Shown here one piece after another: positions 17,932 to 26,411 of a DNA stretch of 64,000 nt. The stretch comes from Nonomuraea sediminis (GTDB lineage: Bacteria; Actinomycetota; Actinomycetes; Streptosporangiales; Streptosporangiaceae). The notes under the pieces are model-generated. The model was not told the DNA's origin. It worked only from the letters and a program-made list of their open reading frames with translations, and made no database searches. Every line of letters begins with the position of its first letter. Positions within the stretch are counted from its first letter, which is position 1. A program made the translations under genes and the position numbers. The stretch covers positions 248,001 through 312,000 of the forward strand of contig NZ_JAHDTI010000002.1 of the NCBI RefSeq assembly GCF_018531495.1, read 5' to 3'.

Positions 17932-18921
17932 ATGCGAATGCCCGCAGAGTGGTCCGCGCACGAGCGCTGCCTGATGGCCTGGCCCACCCGTGAGGACCTG
18001 TGGGGAGACGTCCTGGCCGAGGCCAGGGCCGAGTACGCCGCCGTCGCCAGAGCGGTCGCCGCCTTCGAGCCGGTCACCATGGTGGCCCTGCCCGACCAGG
18101 TCGAGCAGGCACGCGCGGCCTGCGGCGAGGGCGTCGAGGTGATCACCCTGCCCATCGACGACTCCTGGCTGCGCGACTCGGGCCCGATCATCATCCGGGG
18201 CGACGACGGCCGGCGGGCCGGCGTGGACTTCCGCTTCAACTCCTGGGGCGAGAAGCACTCCCCCTGGGACGCCGACGACCGCGTCACCGCGGCCCTGCTG
18301 GACCGGCTCGGCATCGAGGCCGTCCGCTCCGAGATGGTGCTGGAGGGCGGCTCGATCACCGTCGACGGCGAGGGGACCCTGATCACCACCGAGCAGTGCC
18401 TGCTCCACCCCAACCGCAACCCCGGCTGGACCCGCGAGGAGATCGAGCGCGAGCTGAAGACCAGGCTCGGCGTGGAGAAGGTGATCTGGCTGCCGTACGG
18501 CGGCCTGGAGGACCGCGAGACCGACGGCCACGTGGACGGCGTCTGCGCCTTCACCGCGCCGGGCTCGGTGCTGGTCTCGGTCCCGTCCGACCCCGACCAC
18601 CCCGACTACGCCAGGATGCGGGCCAACCTGGCCGTGCTCGAGGCCTCGACCGACGCCCGCGGCCGCGGGCTGCGGATCACGCAGCTGCCGCAGAGCGCGT
18701 TCGTGCCCGTGGACGGCGTGCGGACCGAGGTCGGCTACCTGAACTTCTACGTCGCCAACGGCGGCGTGGTCGTGCCGGTGGCCGGAGTGCCCGACGACGA
18801 GGGCGCGCTGGCCGTGATCGCCGAGGCGTTCCCCGACCGCAAGGTCGTCGGGGTCCGCACGCCCACCATCGCCTTCGGCGGAGGCGGCGTGCACTGCATC
18901 ACCCAGCAAGTTCCCGCGTAA
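17932..18921 (+). CDS. aguA: Agmatine deiminase (peptidyl-arginine deiminase family)
   Basis: 329 aa. Agmatine deiminase converts agmatine to N-carbamoylputrescine and ammonia in the cytosol. Visible active-site features of the guanidino-modifying fold are DSWLRDSGP (77-85), EGGS (138-141), ETDGHVDG with His200 (about 196-203) and the catalytic Cys322 in GGGGVHCITQQVP. The length is a little below the usual 340-370. It is first in an operon with a peptide/nickel-type ABC transporter and a urease-like enzyme. No N-carbamoylputrescine amidase gene (aguB) is present in the window. Confidence 0.92.
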   Translation: MRMPAEWSAHERCLMAWPTREDLWGDVLAEARAEYAAVARAVAAFEPVTMVALPDQVEQARAACGEGVEVITLPIDDSWLRDSGPIIIRGDDGRRAGVDFRFNSWGEKHSPWDADDRVTAALLDRLGIEAVRSEMVLEGGSITVDGEGTLITTEQCLLHPNRNPGWTREEIERELKTRLGVEKVIWLPYGGLEDRETDGHVDGVCAFTAPGSVLVSVPSDPDHPDYARMRANLAVLEASTDARGRGLRITQLPQSAFVPVDGVRTEVGYLNFYVANGGVVVPVAGVPDDEGALAVIAEAFPDRKVVGVRTPTIAFGGGGVHCITQQVPA

Positions 18922-18932
18922 GGGGGCCAGCC

Positions 18933-20510
18933 GTGCGCAGATACCTGGTCGTCCCGCTCGCCGTCCTGCTGACGGCCTGCGCCGGTACGGCGGCGCCGCC
19001 CACCCCCGCCTACACGCTGTCGGCGAGCACGCCACCGCCCAAGGGGGACATCGACTCCTTCACCTGGGCGATGTACGCCGAGCCGCCCACGCTCGACTAC
19101 ATCTACGCCTTCGACTACCCGCAGAACATGATCCTGTCCAACGTCTGCGAGAGCCTGATGCGCTGGACGCCGCAGCTCACGATGGAACCGGGTCTGGCCT
19201 CCGGCGTGTCGAACCCCGATCCCAAGACGTTCGTCTACACGATCCGGTCCGGCGTGCGCTTCCACCGCGGCGGCGAGATGACCGCCGACGACGTGGTCTA
19301 CAGCCTGCGCCGCCAGCTCGATCCGGCCCTGGGCTCGTACTGGAACAAGGCGGTCGGCAACGTCCAGTCGGTCACCAAGACAGGACCGATGCAGGTCACC
19401 GTCAAGCTGAAGCGGCCCGACGCGCTGTTCCCGCAGTGGATGGCCACCTCGGCCGGCACCGTGGTGAGCGCCAGGTCCGCCAAGGCCATGGGCAAGGCGT
19501 TCGGCGCCGCCGACGGCGGGCTTGACTGCACCGGGCCGTTCAAGCTGGGCACCTGGACCAAGGGCGAGTCGATCGAGGTGGACCGCTTCGACGGCTACTG
19601 GGGCAGGCGGGCCAGGTCAGGCAAGGTGATCTTCCGGTTCGTGCCCGACCTCAACGCCAGGACCACCACCATGGTCACCGGCGAGGCCGACGGCGGCTAC
19701 CTGATCACGCCCGACAGCTACGCCAGGCTGCAGTCCAGCGGTAAGGGCAGGCTCTACTTCGGCAAGAGCCTGACGACGATCAACCTGAGCGTGACCAACC
19801 TCAAGGGCGCCATCGGCGACATCCGGGTCCGCAAGGCGCTCATGCTGGCCCTGGACCGGCAGGGCTTCATGAAGACCGGCCTGGCCGGGATCGGCTCGCT
19901 GTCGGCCGCCCCCGCGCCCCGCGACGCCTGGCAGGGCGCCACTCCCGGCGTCACGACGCCCGTCGCGCCGGACCTCGCCAAGGCCAAGCAGCTGATCAAG
20001 GAGGCGGGCGCCACCGGCAAGAAGGTCGTCGTGGCCACCAGCCCGATCGGGCCCGACGTGTCGCTGCTGGCCACCGCCGTCCAGGCGGCGGGCACCCAGA
20101 TCGGCCTGCGCGTGGAGCTGAAGACCATCGCGCCCGACGCCTACACCGCGCTGTTCTCCGATCCGCAGGCGCGCGCGGCGGTGGACCTGTTCCCCAACAC
20201 CTACTACCTGTCCGTCACCGACCCGCTGGCCGGATACGCGCTGTTCCGCACCGGCGACTTCGAGAACTACACCGGGTTCAGCGACCCCGCCTACGACAAG
20301 CTGGTCGACCGGGCGCTGGCCGAGTACGACCCGGCCAAGCGGGCCGCGCTGACCGCCGAGCTGGAGCGCAAGGAGGTCGACCAGGCCCTGTGGATCCCGG
20401 TGGCCGAATGGCCCACCACCATGTTCCTCGGCAACCGGATCACCGGCGCGCCGACCACGATCTCCTACATGTACTACCCGTGGGCGGCCGACGTGGGTGC
20501 GGCGGGATGA
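18933..20510 (+). CDS. Family 5 solute-binding lipoprotein (DppA/NikA-like)
   Basis: 525 aa. The GTG at 18933 follows AAGGGGG. The lipoprotein signal has lipobox LLTACAG. The mature protein carries the SBP_bac_5 signature region VRFHRGGEMTADDVVYSL and the late-domain segment DIRVRKALMLALDRQG. Family 5 binds peptides, nickel chelates, opines and similar solutes. Cargo for this copy could be agmatine-like guanidines, short peptides, or nickel for the urease encoded downstream; sequence alone does not decide. Confidence 0.9.
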   Translation: MRRYLVVPLAVLLTACAGTAAPPTPAYTLSASTPPPKGDIDSFTWAMYAEPPTLDYIYAFDYPQNMILSNVCESLMRWTPQLTMEPGLASGVSNPDPKTFVYTIRSGVRFHRGGEMTADDVVYSLRRQLDPALGSYWNKAVGNVQSVTKTGPMQVTVKLKRPDALFPQWMATSAGTVVSARSAKAMGKAFGAADGGLDCTGPFKLGTWTKGESIEVDRFDGYWGRRARSGKVIFRFVPDLNARTTTMVTGEADGGYLITPDSYARLQSSGKGRLYFGKSLTTINLSVTNLKGAIGDIRVRKALMLALDRQGFMKTGLAGIGSLSAAPAPRDAWQGATPGVTTPVAPDLAKAKQLIKEAGATGKKVVVATSPIGPDVSLLATAVQAAGTQIGLRVELKTIAPDAYTALFSDPQARAAVDLFPNTYYLSVTDPLAGYALFRTGDFENYTGFSDPAYDKLVDRALAEYDPAKRAALTAELERKEVDQALWIPVAEWPTTMFLGNRITGAPTTISYMYYPWAADVGAAG

Positions 20511-21439
20511 GGCTCCTGCTGCGGCGCCTGGCCTGGCTGGCGGGGACCCTGCTGGCGGCCTCGTTCCTGGTGTTCGGCGCGATCTACCTGGCTCCGGGCA
20601 GGCCGGAGACGCTGCTGCTCGGCGGGCGGGCGGCCAGCCCAGAGGCGCTGGCCGCCATCCGCGCCCGCTACCACCTGGACGATCCGTTCCTGCTGCAGTA
20701 CGCCAAGTGGCTGGGCCGGGTGCTGACCGGCGACCTGGGCCAGTCCACGCAGTACCGCAGCCCGGTGCTCGGCCTGATCGAGGCGCGCCTGCCCACCACC
20801 CTGCTGCTGATCGCGATGGCCGCCGCGCTGGTCGTCGTGCTCGGGGTGGCGCTCGGCTGCGTCAGCGCGGTCCGCGGCGGCGGCGTCGACTCCACCGTGC
20901 TGGTCGTGACGACCGTCGCGCTGGGCACGCCGTCGTTCGTCGCGGCGATCGTGCTGCTGTGGCTGTTCTCCGTGCGGCTCGGCTGGTTCCCGACCATCGG
21001 CAGCGGGCGGGGCCTGGGCGACATGCTCTACCACCTGACCCTGCCAGCCGTCGCGCTGTCGCTGTACTGGACCGGTGTGCTGGCCCGGGTGACCAGGTCG
21101 TCGATGCTGGACGAGCTCGGGCGCGACCATGTCGAGGTGGCCCGCGCCCGCGGCGTCCGCGAGCGCACGGTGATCCGCAGGCACGTGCTGCGCAACGCGC
21201 TCGGCCCGATCGTCACGATGAGCGGCCTGACCGTCTCAGGGCTGGTGATCAGCACCGTACTGGTGGAGTCCGCCTTCGGCCTGGGCGGGCTGGGCGAGTT
21301 CCTGGCCCGCTCGGTGGCGGTCAAGGACTTCCCCGTCGTGCAGGCCGTCAGCCTGCTCGTCGTGGGGCTGTTCGTGCTGGTCAACCTGATCGTCGACCTG
21401 CTGTACCCGCTGATCGACCCTCGGGTGAGGCCCTCATGA
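20507..21439 (+). CDS. ABC permease (DppB/NikB type)
   Basis: 310 aa inner-membrane permease with six helices. The N-terminal LLRRLAWLAGTLLAASFLVF and the family loop YHLDDPFLLQYAKWLGRVLTGDLG are typical of DppB, and the EAA region is ARARGVRERTVIRRHVLRNA. The start overlaps the SBP stop (ATGA) and its stop overlaps the next permease (ATGA). It pairs with the DppC-type subunit encoded at 21436-22239. Confidence 0.93.
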   Translation: MRLLLRRLAWLAGTLLAASFLVFGAIYLAPGRPETLLLGGRAASPEALAAIRARYHLDDPFLLQYAKWLGRVLTGDLGQSTQYRSPVLGLIEARLPTTLLLIAMAAALVVVLGVALGCVSAVRGGGVDSTVLVVTTVALGTPSFVAAIVLLWLFSVRLGWFPTIGSGRGLGDMLYHLTLPAVALSLYWTGVLARVTRSSMLDELGRDHVEVARARGVRERTVIRRHVLRNALGPIVTMSGLTVSGLVISTVLVESAFGLGGLGEFLARSVAVKDFPVVQAVSLLVVGLFVLVNLIVDLLYPLIDPRVRPS

Positions 21440-22239
21440 GGACGCTCAACGTGGTCTGCCTGACGATCGCCTGTCTCGTGGTCGCCGTCGCCGTCGCCGC
21501 TCCGTGGCTGGCGCCCGCCGATCCCAACGCCACCGACCTGGGGGCCGCGCTGTCCGACCCGTCGCCCGCCCACCTGCTCGGCGTGGACGGCTCCGGCCGC
21601 GACACCCTGTCACGGCTGCTGCTCGGCGCGCGCACCTCGCTGCTCGGGCCGCTCGGCGTGGTCGCCTGCTCCACGGTGCTCGGCCTGGCCGTCGGGGTGA
21701 CCGCCGGCTGGCGCGGCGGCTGGCTCGACTCGCTGCTCTCGCGCAGCGGCGAGCTGCTGCTGGCCTTTCCAGGCCTGCTGCTGGCCATCCTGTTCGTCGC
21801 CCTGTACGGCGAGGGCCTGGCCGCCCCGGTCATCGCCCTTTCCCTGGCGTACGCGCCGTTCGTCAGCCGCCTGGCCCGCAGCCTCACGGTGAGCGAGCGG
21901 CAGCGGCCCTACCTGGCGGCCTACCGGGTCCAGGGGTTCTCCGGGCTGGCGATCTGCCTGCGCCACCTGATCCCGAACATCGCCCCTGTCGTGCTGGCGC
22001 AGTCCACGGTCAACTTCGGCTACGCGCTGCTCGACCTGGCGGCGCTGTCGTACCTCGGCCTGGGCGTGCCGCCGCTGACGCCGGACTGGGGGGCCATGGT
22101 CAACGCGGGGCAGACCGCCCTGCTGCAGGGCAGGCCGCTGTCGGCCATCCTGCCGTGCGTCGCGATCGTGCTGACCGTGGTCGCCTTCAACGTCGTCGGC
22201 GAGCACTGGGCCGACCGGGTCGCCAGGAGGCGGTCGTGA
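21436..22239 (+). CDS. ABC permease (DppC/NikC type)
   Basis: 267 aa. The N-terminal helix is followed by HLLGVDGSGRDTLSRLLLGA, a hallmark of DppC-type permeases (normally HxLGTDxxGRD), then five helices and the EAA loop YLAAYRVQGFSGLAICLRHL. It overlaps both neighbours by four bases. It forms the pore with the DppB-type partner. Confidence 0.93.
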   Translation: MRTLNVVCLTIACLVVAVAVAAPWLAPADPNATDLGAALSDPSPAHLLGVDGSGRDTLSRLLLGARTSLLGPLGVVACSTVLGLAVGVTAGWRGGWLDSLLSRSGELLLAFPGLLLAILFVALYGEGLAAPVIALSLAYAPFVSRLARSLTVSERQRPYLAAYRVQGFSGLAICLRHLIPNIAPVVLAQSTVNFGYALLDLAALSYLGLGVPPLTPDWGAMVNAGQTALLQGRPLSAILPCVAIVLTVVAFNVVGEHWADRVARRRS

Positions 22240-23132
22240 ACGTCCTGGAGATCGAGGGCCTCACCCTGCGCCTGCCCCGTACGGCACGCCCCGTCCTGGA
22301 CGGGGTGGACCTGACCGTCGGCGCCGCCGAGATCGTGGCGCTGGTCGGCGAGTCGGGATCGGGCAAGTCGCTCACCCTGCGGACCGCGCTCGGGCTGCTG
22401 CCGCGCGGGGCCGTCGCGGGCGGCTCGGTACGGGTGACCGGCGACGACGTGCTGGCCATGCCGCCCGCCCGGCTGCGCGACCTGCGCTCCCACACGGTTT
22501 CGATGATCTTCCAGGATCCGCGGGCGGGCATCAACCCGGTGCGGCGGCTGGGCGACTTCCTCACCGAGGGCGGGCCGGTGGAGCGGGCCAGGGAGATGCT
22601 CTCGGCCGTCGGGCTGACCGAGCGCGTGCTGCGCCAGTATCCGCACGAGCTGTCCGGCGGCATGCTGCAGCGCGTCATGATCGCCGCCGCGCTGATGGGC
22701 GATCCCCGGCTGCTGCTGTGCGACGAGCCGACCACCGCGCTCGACGTCACCATCCAGGCCGAGATCGTGGCCCTGCTCGCCGAGGTGCGCGGCCGGTTCG
22801 GCACCGGGATGCTCTTCGTCACCCACGACCTGGAGCTGGCCGCCGCCATCAGCGACCGCGTCGCGGTCATGTACGCCGGGCGGATCGTCGAGCACGGCCA
22901 GGCCGAGACGCTGTTCGCCGCTCCACGCCATCCCTACACGGCCGCGCTGCTCGCCGCCACGCCGCGGGTGGACCTGCCGGACCAGCTGCCCGCCGCGATC
23001 CAGGGGCAGCCGCCCGGACTGGACCGCGAGCTGCCCGGCTGCCCGTTCGCCGACCGGTGCCCGCGGGTGATCGAACGCTGCCGCACCGAACGGCCGCACC
23101 TGCTCGAGGGGGTCGCCTGCCACCATGGATGA
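22236..23132 (+). CDS. ABC transporter ATPase (DppD/NikD type)
   Basis: 298 aa. Walker A GESGSGKS, Q-loop MIFQDPRAGINPV, signature LSGGMLQRVMIAAAL, Walker B LLLCDEPTTALD, and switch FVTHD. The C-terminal oligopeptide-transporter domain holds the cysteines CPFADRCPRVIERC, as in DppD/OppD proteins that carry an iron-sulfur cluster. The GTG start overlaps the permease stop by four bases. Confidence 0.93.
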   Translation: MNVLEIEGLTLRLPRTARPVLDGVDLTVGAAEIVALVGESGSGKSLTLRTALGLLPRGAVAGGSVRVTGDDVLAMPPARLRDLRSHTVSMIFQDPRAGINPVRRLGDFLTEGGPVERAREMLSAVGLTERVLRQYPHELSGGMLQRVMIAAALMGDPRLLLCDEPTTALDVTIQAEIVALLAEVRGRFGTGMLFVTHDLELAAAISDRVAVMYAGRIVEHGQAETLFAAPRHPYTAALLAATPRVDLPDQLPAAIQGQPPGLDRELPGCPFADRCPRVIERCRTERPHLLEGVACHHG

Positions 23133-23904
23133 AGTCCTCAACGTGGAAGGCCTGGTCAAGTCCTACGGGACCGTTCGCGCCGTCGACGGCGTGTCCTTCA
23201 CGCTGGCCCGCGGCCGGTCGCTGGGCGTGGTGGGCGAGTCGGGCTCCGGCAAGACCACCACCGCCCGCATCATCGTCGGCCTGGAACGTGCCGACGCCGG
23301 CCGGGTGACCGTCGAAGGACGCGACCGCGCCACGGCACGGCTGCGGCGGGCCCGCGAGGTGCAGATGGTGTTCCAGGACCCGTTCCTGTCCCTGGATCCC
23401 CGGATCCCGGTCGGCTCCGCGCTGCGCGAGACCCTCCGGCTGCACTTCCCCCGGCGCGACCACCGGGCCCGCGTCGCCGAGCTGCTCGACCTGGTCGGGC
23501 TGGGCGAGCGGGCCGCGGCCGCGCTGCCCCGCGAGCTGTCCGGCGGGCAGCGGCAGCGGGTGGCCATCGCCCGCGCCCTGGCCGTCGAACCCGCGGTGCT
23601 CGTGCTCGACGAGGCGGTCGCCGCGCTCGACGTGTCGGTGCAGGCGCAGATCCTGTCCCTGCTGGCCGCGATCCGCGCCGAGACCGGCATCGGATACCTG
23701 TTCATCACCCACGACCTGGGCGTCGTCCGCGCCGTCACCGACGACCTCGTCGTCATGCGGCACGGCGCCGTCGTCGAACGCGGGCCCACCGGCAAGGTGC
23801 TGACCTCGCCCGAACACCCCTACACCCGGCTGCTGCTCGACTCGGTGCCCCGGCCAGGCTGGGACCCGGGCCGTATCGCCGCAGCTCGCCGTACTCTCAC
23901 CTAG
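23125..23904 (+). CDS. ABC transporter ATPase (DppF/NikE type)
   Basis: 259 aa. Walker A GESGSGKT, Q-loop MVFQDPFLSLDPR, signature [15 protein letters not shown], Walker B VLVLDEAVAALD, and switch FITHD. The usual DEPTSALD motif reads DEAVAALD here, a mild change that keeps the catalytic Glu. It overlaps the partner ATPase by 8 bp and completes a full five-gene importer. The urease genes follow 9 bp later. Confidence 0.92.
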   Translation: MDEVLNVEGLVKSYGTVRAVDGVSFTLARGRSLGVVGESGSGKTTTARIIVGLERADAGRVTVEGRDRATARLRRAREVQMVFQDPFLSLDPRIPVGSALRETLRLHFPRRDHRARVAELLDLVGLGERAAAALPRELSGGQRQRVAIARALAVEPAVLVLDEAVAALDVSVQAQILSLLAAIRAETGIGYLFITHDLGVVRAVTDDLVVMRHGAVVERGPTGKVLTSPEHPYTRLLLDSVPRPGWDPGRIAAARRTLT

Positions 23905-23913
23905 GAAGAACAG

Positions 23914-24609
23914 ATGCGTCTGACCCCGACAGAGCAGGACCGGCTGCTGCTGTTCACCGCCGCGCAGCTGGCCAGGGCCCGGCTGGCGCGCGGGCTGCGC
24001 CTGAACGTGCCCGAGGCCACCGCGGTCGTCGCCGACACCGTGTGCGAGGCCGCCAGGGACGGCGCCCGGCTGGCCGAGGCGATCGCCGCAGGCCGGGCCG
24101 TGCTCGGCGCCGCGGACGTGCTGCCCGGGGTGGCGGACATCGTCACCGAGGTGCAGGTGGAGGCGGTGTTCGACGACGGGACGCGGCTGGCCGTGGTGAC
24201 CGATCCGATCGGCTCCGGCTCGCTCGGCCAGGACGCGCCGGGGGCGGTCGTTCCCCTTTCTGATGAGGAGCACGTGCCTGAGGCGGTGGCGACCGTGCGG
24301 GTCACCAACACCGCGACCGTGCCCGTCAGCGTCACCTCGCACTTCCACTTCTTCGAGGTCAACCCGCGCCTGCGCTTCGACAGGGCGGCCGCCTACGGGC
24401 TGCGCGCCGCCATCCCGGCCGGGTCCACCATGCGCTTCGACCCGGGCGCCGTCGTCGACGTGCCGCTCGCCCCGATCGGCGGCGGGCGCGTGGCCATCGG
24501 GTTCGCCGGGCTGGTCGACGGCCCGCTCGACGCGCCAGGAGCCCGCGAACGGGCGCTGCACCGCGCCCGCGAGTGCGGCTATCTGGACTCCGAGGAGAGC
24601 ACCTCATGA
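23914..24609 (+). CDS. Fused urease gamma-beta subunit (divergent, two-subunit type)
   Basis: 231 aa. Residues 1-100 match the urease gamma subunit (MRLTPTEQDRLLLFTAAQLA). Residues about 110-220 match beta, with the strong motif SHFHFFEVNPRLRFDRAAAYGLR split across the fusion's second half. Fused gamma-beta chains occur in Helicobacter and in the second urease of some Streptomyces. It overlaps the alpha-subunit gene by ATGA. No ureD, ureE, ureF or ureG is present in the window. Confidence 0.9.
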   Translation: MRLTPTEQDRLLLFTAAQLARARLARGLRLNVPEATAVVADTVCEAARDGARLAEAIAAGRAVLGAADVLPGVADIVTEVQVEAVFDDGTRLAVVTDPIGSGSLGQDAPGAVVPLSDEEHVPEAVATVRVTNTATVPVSVTSHFHFFEVNPRLRFDRAAAYGLRAAIPAGSTMRFDPGAVVDVPLAPIGGGRVAIGFAGLVDGPLDAPGARERALHRARECGYLDSEESTS

Positions 24610-26261
24610 CCTACGCCGCCGTTCACGGCCCCACCACAGGCGACCTGGTACGGCTGGGCGACTCCGGGCTCGTGGTCCGGGTCGAGCACGACGCCCAGCG
24701 GCCCGGGGACGAGTTCCTGACCGGGTTCGGCAAGACCGCGCGCGACGGGCTGCACCTCAAGGCCGCCTCCGTCCGCGAGACCTGCGACCTGGTCGTCAGC
24801 AACGTGCTGGTGATCGACGCCGTGCTCGGGATCCACAAGGTCTCCATCGGCATCAGGAACGGCCGGATCAGCGCGATCGGCCGGGCCGGCAACCCCGACA
24901 CCCTCGACGGCGTGGACGTGGTGGTCGGCACCGGCACCACGATCGTCTCCGGTGAAGGGCTCATCGCCACCGCCGGCGCGATCGACACCCACGTGCACCT
25001 GATGTCGCCCCGGATCATGGAGGCGTCCCTGGCCTCCGGCGTCACCACGATCATCGGGCAGGAGTTCGGGCCCGTGTGGGGCGTCGGGGTGAACTCGCCG
25101 TGGGCGCTCAGGCACGCCTTCGACGCCTTCGACGCCTGGCCCGTGAACGTCGGGTTCCTGGCCCGCGGCTCGTCCTCCGAGCCCGCGCCGCTGGTCGAGG
25201 CGCTGGCCGAGGGCGGCGCCTGCGGGTTCAAGGTGCACGAGGACCTGGGCGCCCACACCCGCGCCCTGGACACTGCGCTGAACGTGGCCGAGGAGTACGA
25301 CGTGCAGGTCGCCCTGCACACCGACGGGCTCAACGAGTGCCTGTCGGTCTCCGACACCCTGGCCGTGCTTGACGGGCGGACCATCCACGCCTTCCACATC
25401 GAAGGATGCGGCGGCGGGCACGTGCCCGACGTGCTGCGGATGGCGGGCGTGCCGTACGTCATCGGGTCGTCGACCAACCCGACGCTGCCCTTCGGGCGGG
25501 ACGCGCTGGACGAGCACTTCGGGATGATCGTCTCGGCGCACGGGCTCAAGGTCGACCTGCCCGGTGACGCCGCGATCGCCCGCGACCGGATCAGGGCCGG
25601 GACCATGGGCGCCGAGGACGTCCTGCACGACCTGGGCGTCATCCCCATCACCTCCTCCGACGCGCAGGGCATGGGGCGGGCAGGGGAGACCGTGCGGCGG
25701 ACCCTGGCGATGGCCGCCAAGATGAAGGGCGAGCGGGGCGCCGAGGGTGCCGACGACAACGTGCGGGTGCTGCGCTACATCGCCAAGCTGACCATCAACC
25801 CGGCGATCGCGCACGGGCTCGCGCACGAGGTCGGCTCTCTGGAGGTCGGCAAGCTGGCCGACATCGTGCTGTGGCGGCCCGCCTTCTTCGGGACCAAGCC
25901 GCAGCTCGTGCTGAAGGCCGGGTTCCCCGCCTACGGCGTGACCGGCGATCCCAACGCCTCGACCGACGCGTGCGAGCCGCTCGTCCTGGGCCGCCAGTTC
26001 GGCGCCTACGGCGCCACCGCGGCCGACCTGTCGGTCGCCTTCGTCAGCCAGGCCGCGGCGGCCTCGGGCAACCTGCGCACGCGCCGCCGCGCGGTCGGCA
26101 TCCGCAACACGCGCGGCATCGGCGGCGCGGCGATGGTCCGCAACACCCGCACCGGCGAGGTCCGCGTCGACGCCGCCACCGGCAGGGTCACCCTCGACGA
26201 CCGCCCCCTCTCCTCCCCACCCGCCCAGACCGTCACCCTCAACCGCCTCTACTTCCTGTAG
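24606..26261 (+). CDS. Urease alpha subunit-like amidohydrolase with altered flap
   Basis: 551 aa (usual about 570). All nickel ligands of urease align: His129 and His131 (DTHVH), carbamylated Lys209 (GFKVHED), His238 (ALHTD), His264 (FHIEG) and Asp352 (SSDAQGMGR). Catalytic His312 and the flap arginines are kept. However, the flap Cys-His-His is Ala311-His312-Gly313, and Trp in the HEDWG motif is Leu214. So it is a nickel amidohydrolase that is probably active, but its pocket may differ from standard urease. It could hydrolyse urea or another ureido compound such as N-carbamoylputrescine (inference). Confidence 0.9.
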   Translation: MTYAAVHGPTTGDLVRLGDSGLVVRVEHDAQRPGDEFLTGFGKTARDGLHLKAASVRETCDLVVSNVLVIDAVLGIHKVSIGIRNGRISAIGRAGNPDTLDGVDVVVGTGTTIVSGEGLIATAGAIDTHVHLMSPRIMEASLASGVTTIIGQEFGPVWGVGVNSPWALRHAFDAFDAWPVNVGFLARGSSSEPAPLVEALAEGGACGFKVHEDLGAHTRALDTALNVAEEYDVQVALHTDGLNECLSVSDTLAVLDGRTIHAFHIEGCGGGHVPDVLRMAGVPYVIGSSTNPTLPFGRDALDEHFGMIVSAHGLKVDLPGDAAIARDRIRAGTMGAEDVLHDLGVIPITSSDAQGMGRAGETVRRTLAMAAKMKGERGAEGADDNVRVLRYIAKLTINPAIAHGLAHEVGSLEVGKLADIVLWRPAFFGTKPQLVLKAGFPAYGVTGDPNASTDACEPLVLGRQFGAYGATAADLSVAFVSQAAAASGNLRTRRRAVGIRNTRGIGGAAMVRNTRTGEVRVDAATGRVTLDDRPLSSPPAQTVTLNRLYFL

Positions 26262-26277
26262 AAATCGTCCTCTCCCA

Positions 26278-26310
26278 GCCCCGGAGCGTCTCGTGGTCGG
26301 GCTCCGGGGC
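26278..26310 (+). terminator. Stem-loop after urease operon
   Basis: A perfect 10-bp inverted repeat, GCCCCGGAGC and GCTCCGGGGC, with a 13-base loop starts 17 bases after the ureC stop. It has no T-run, as is common for actinomycete terminators. Confidence 0.65.
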
Positions 26311-26411
26311 CCGATAGTGGTACGCCGCCAAGACGAGCTCTTCCCGAGGCGCTGATGGGGATCCCTGCCGAACAGGCCACCGGGGCGCGAAATGGGTCAT
26401 AAGGTCGTCAC

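Noticed and set aside
18933..23904. Naming the transporter nikABCDE
   Set aside because: The urease context suggests nickel, but family 5 transporters carry peptides and other solutes and the sequence gives no nickel-specific evidence I can confirm.
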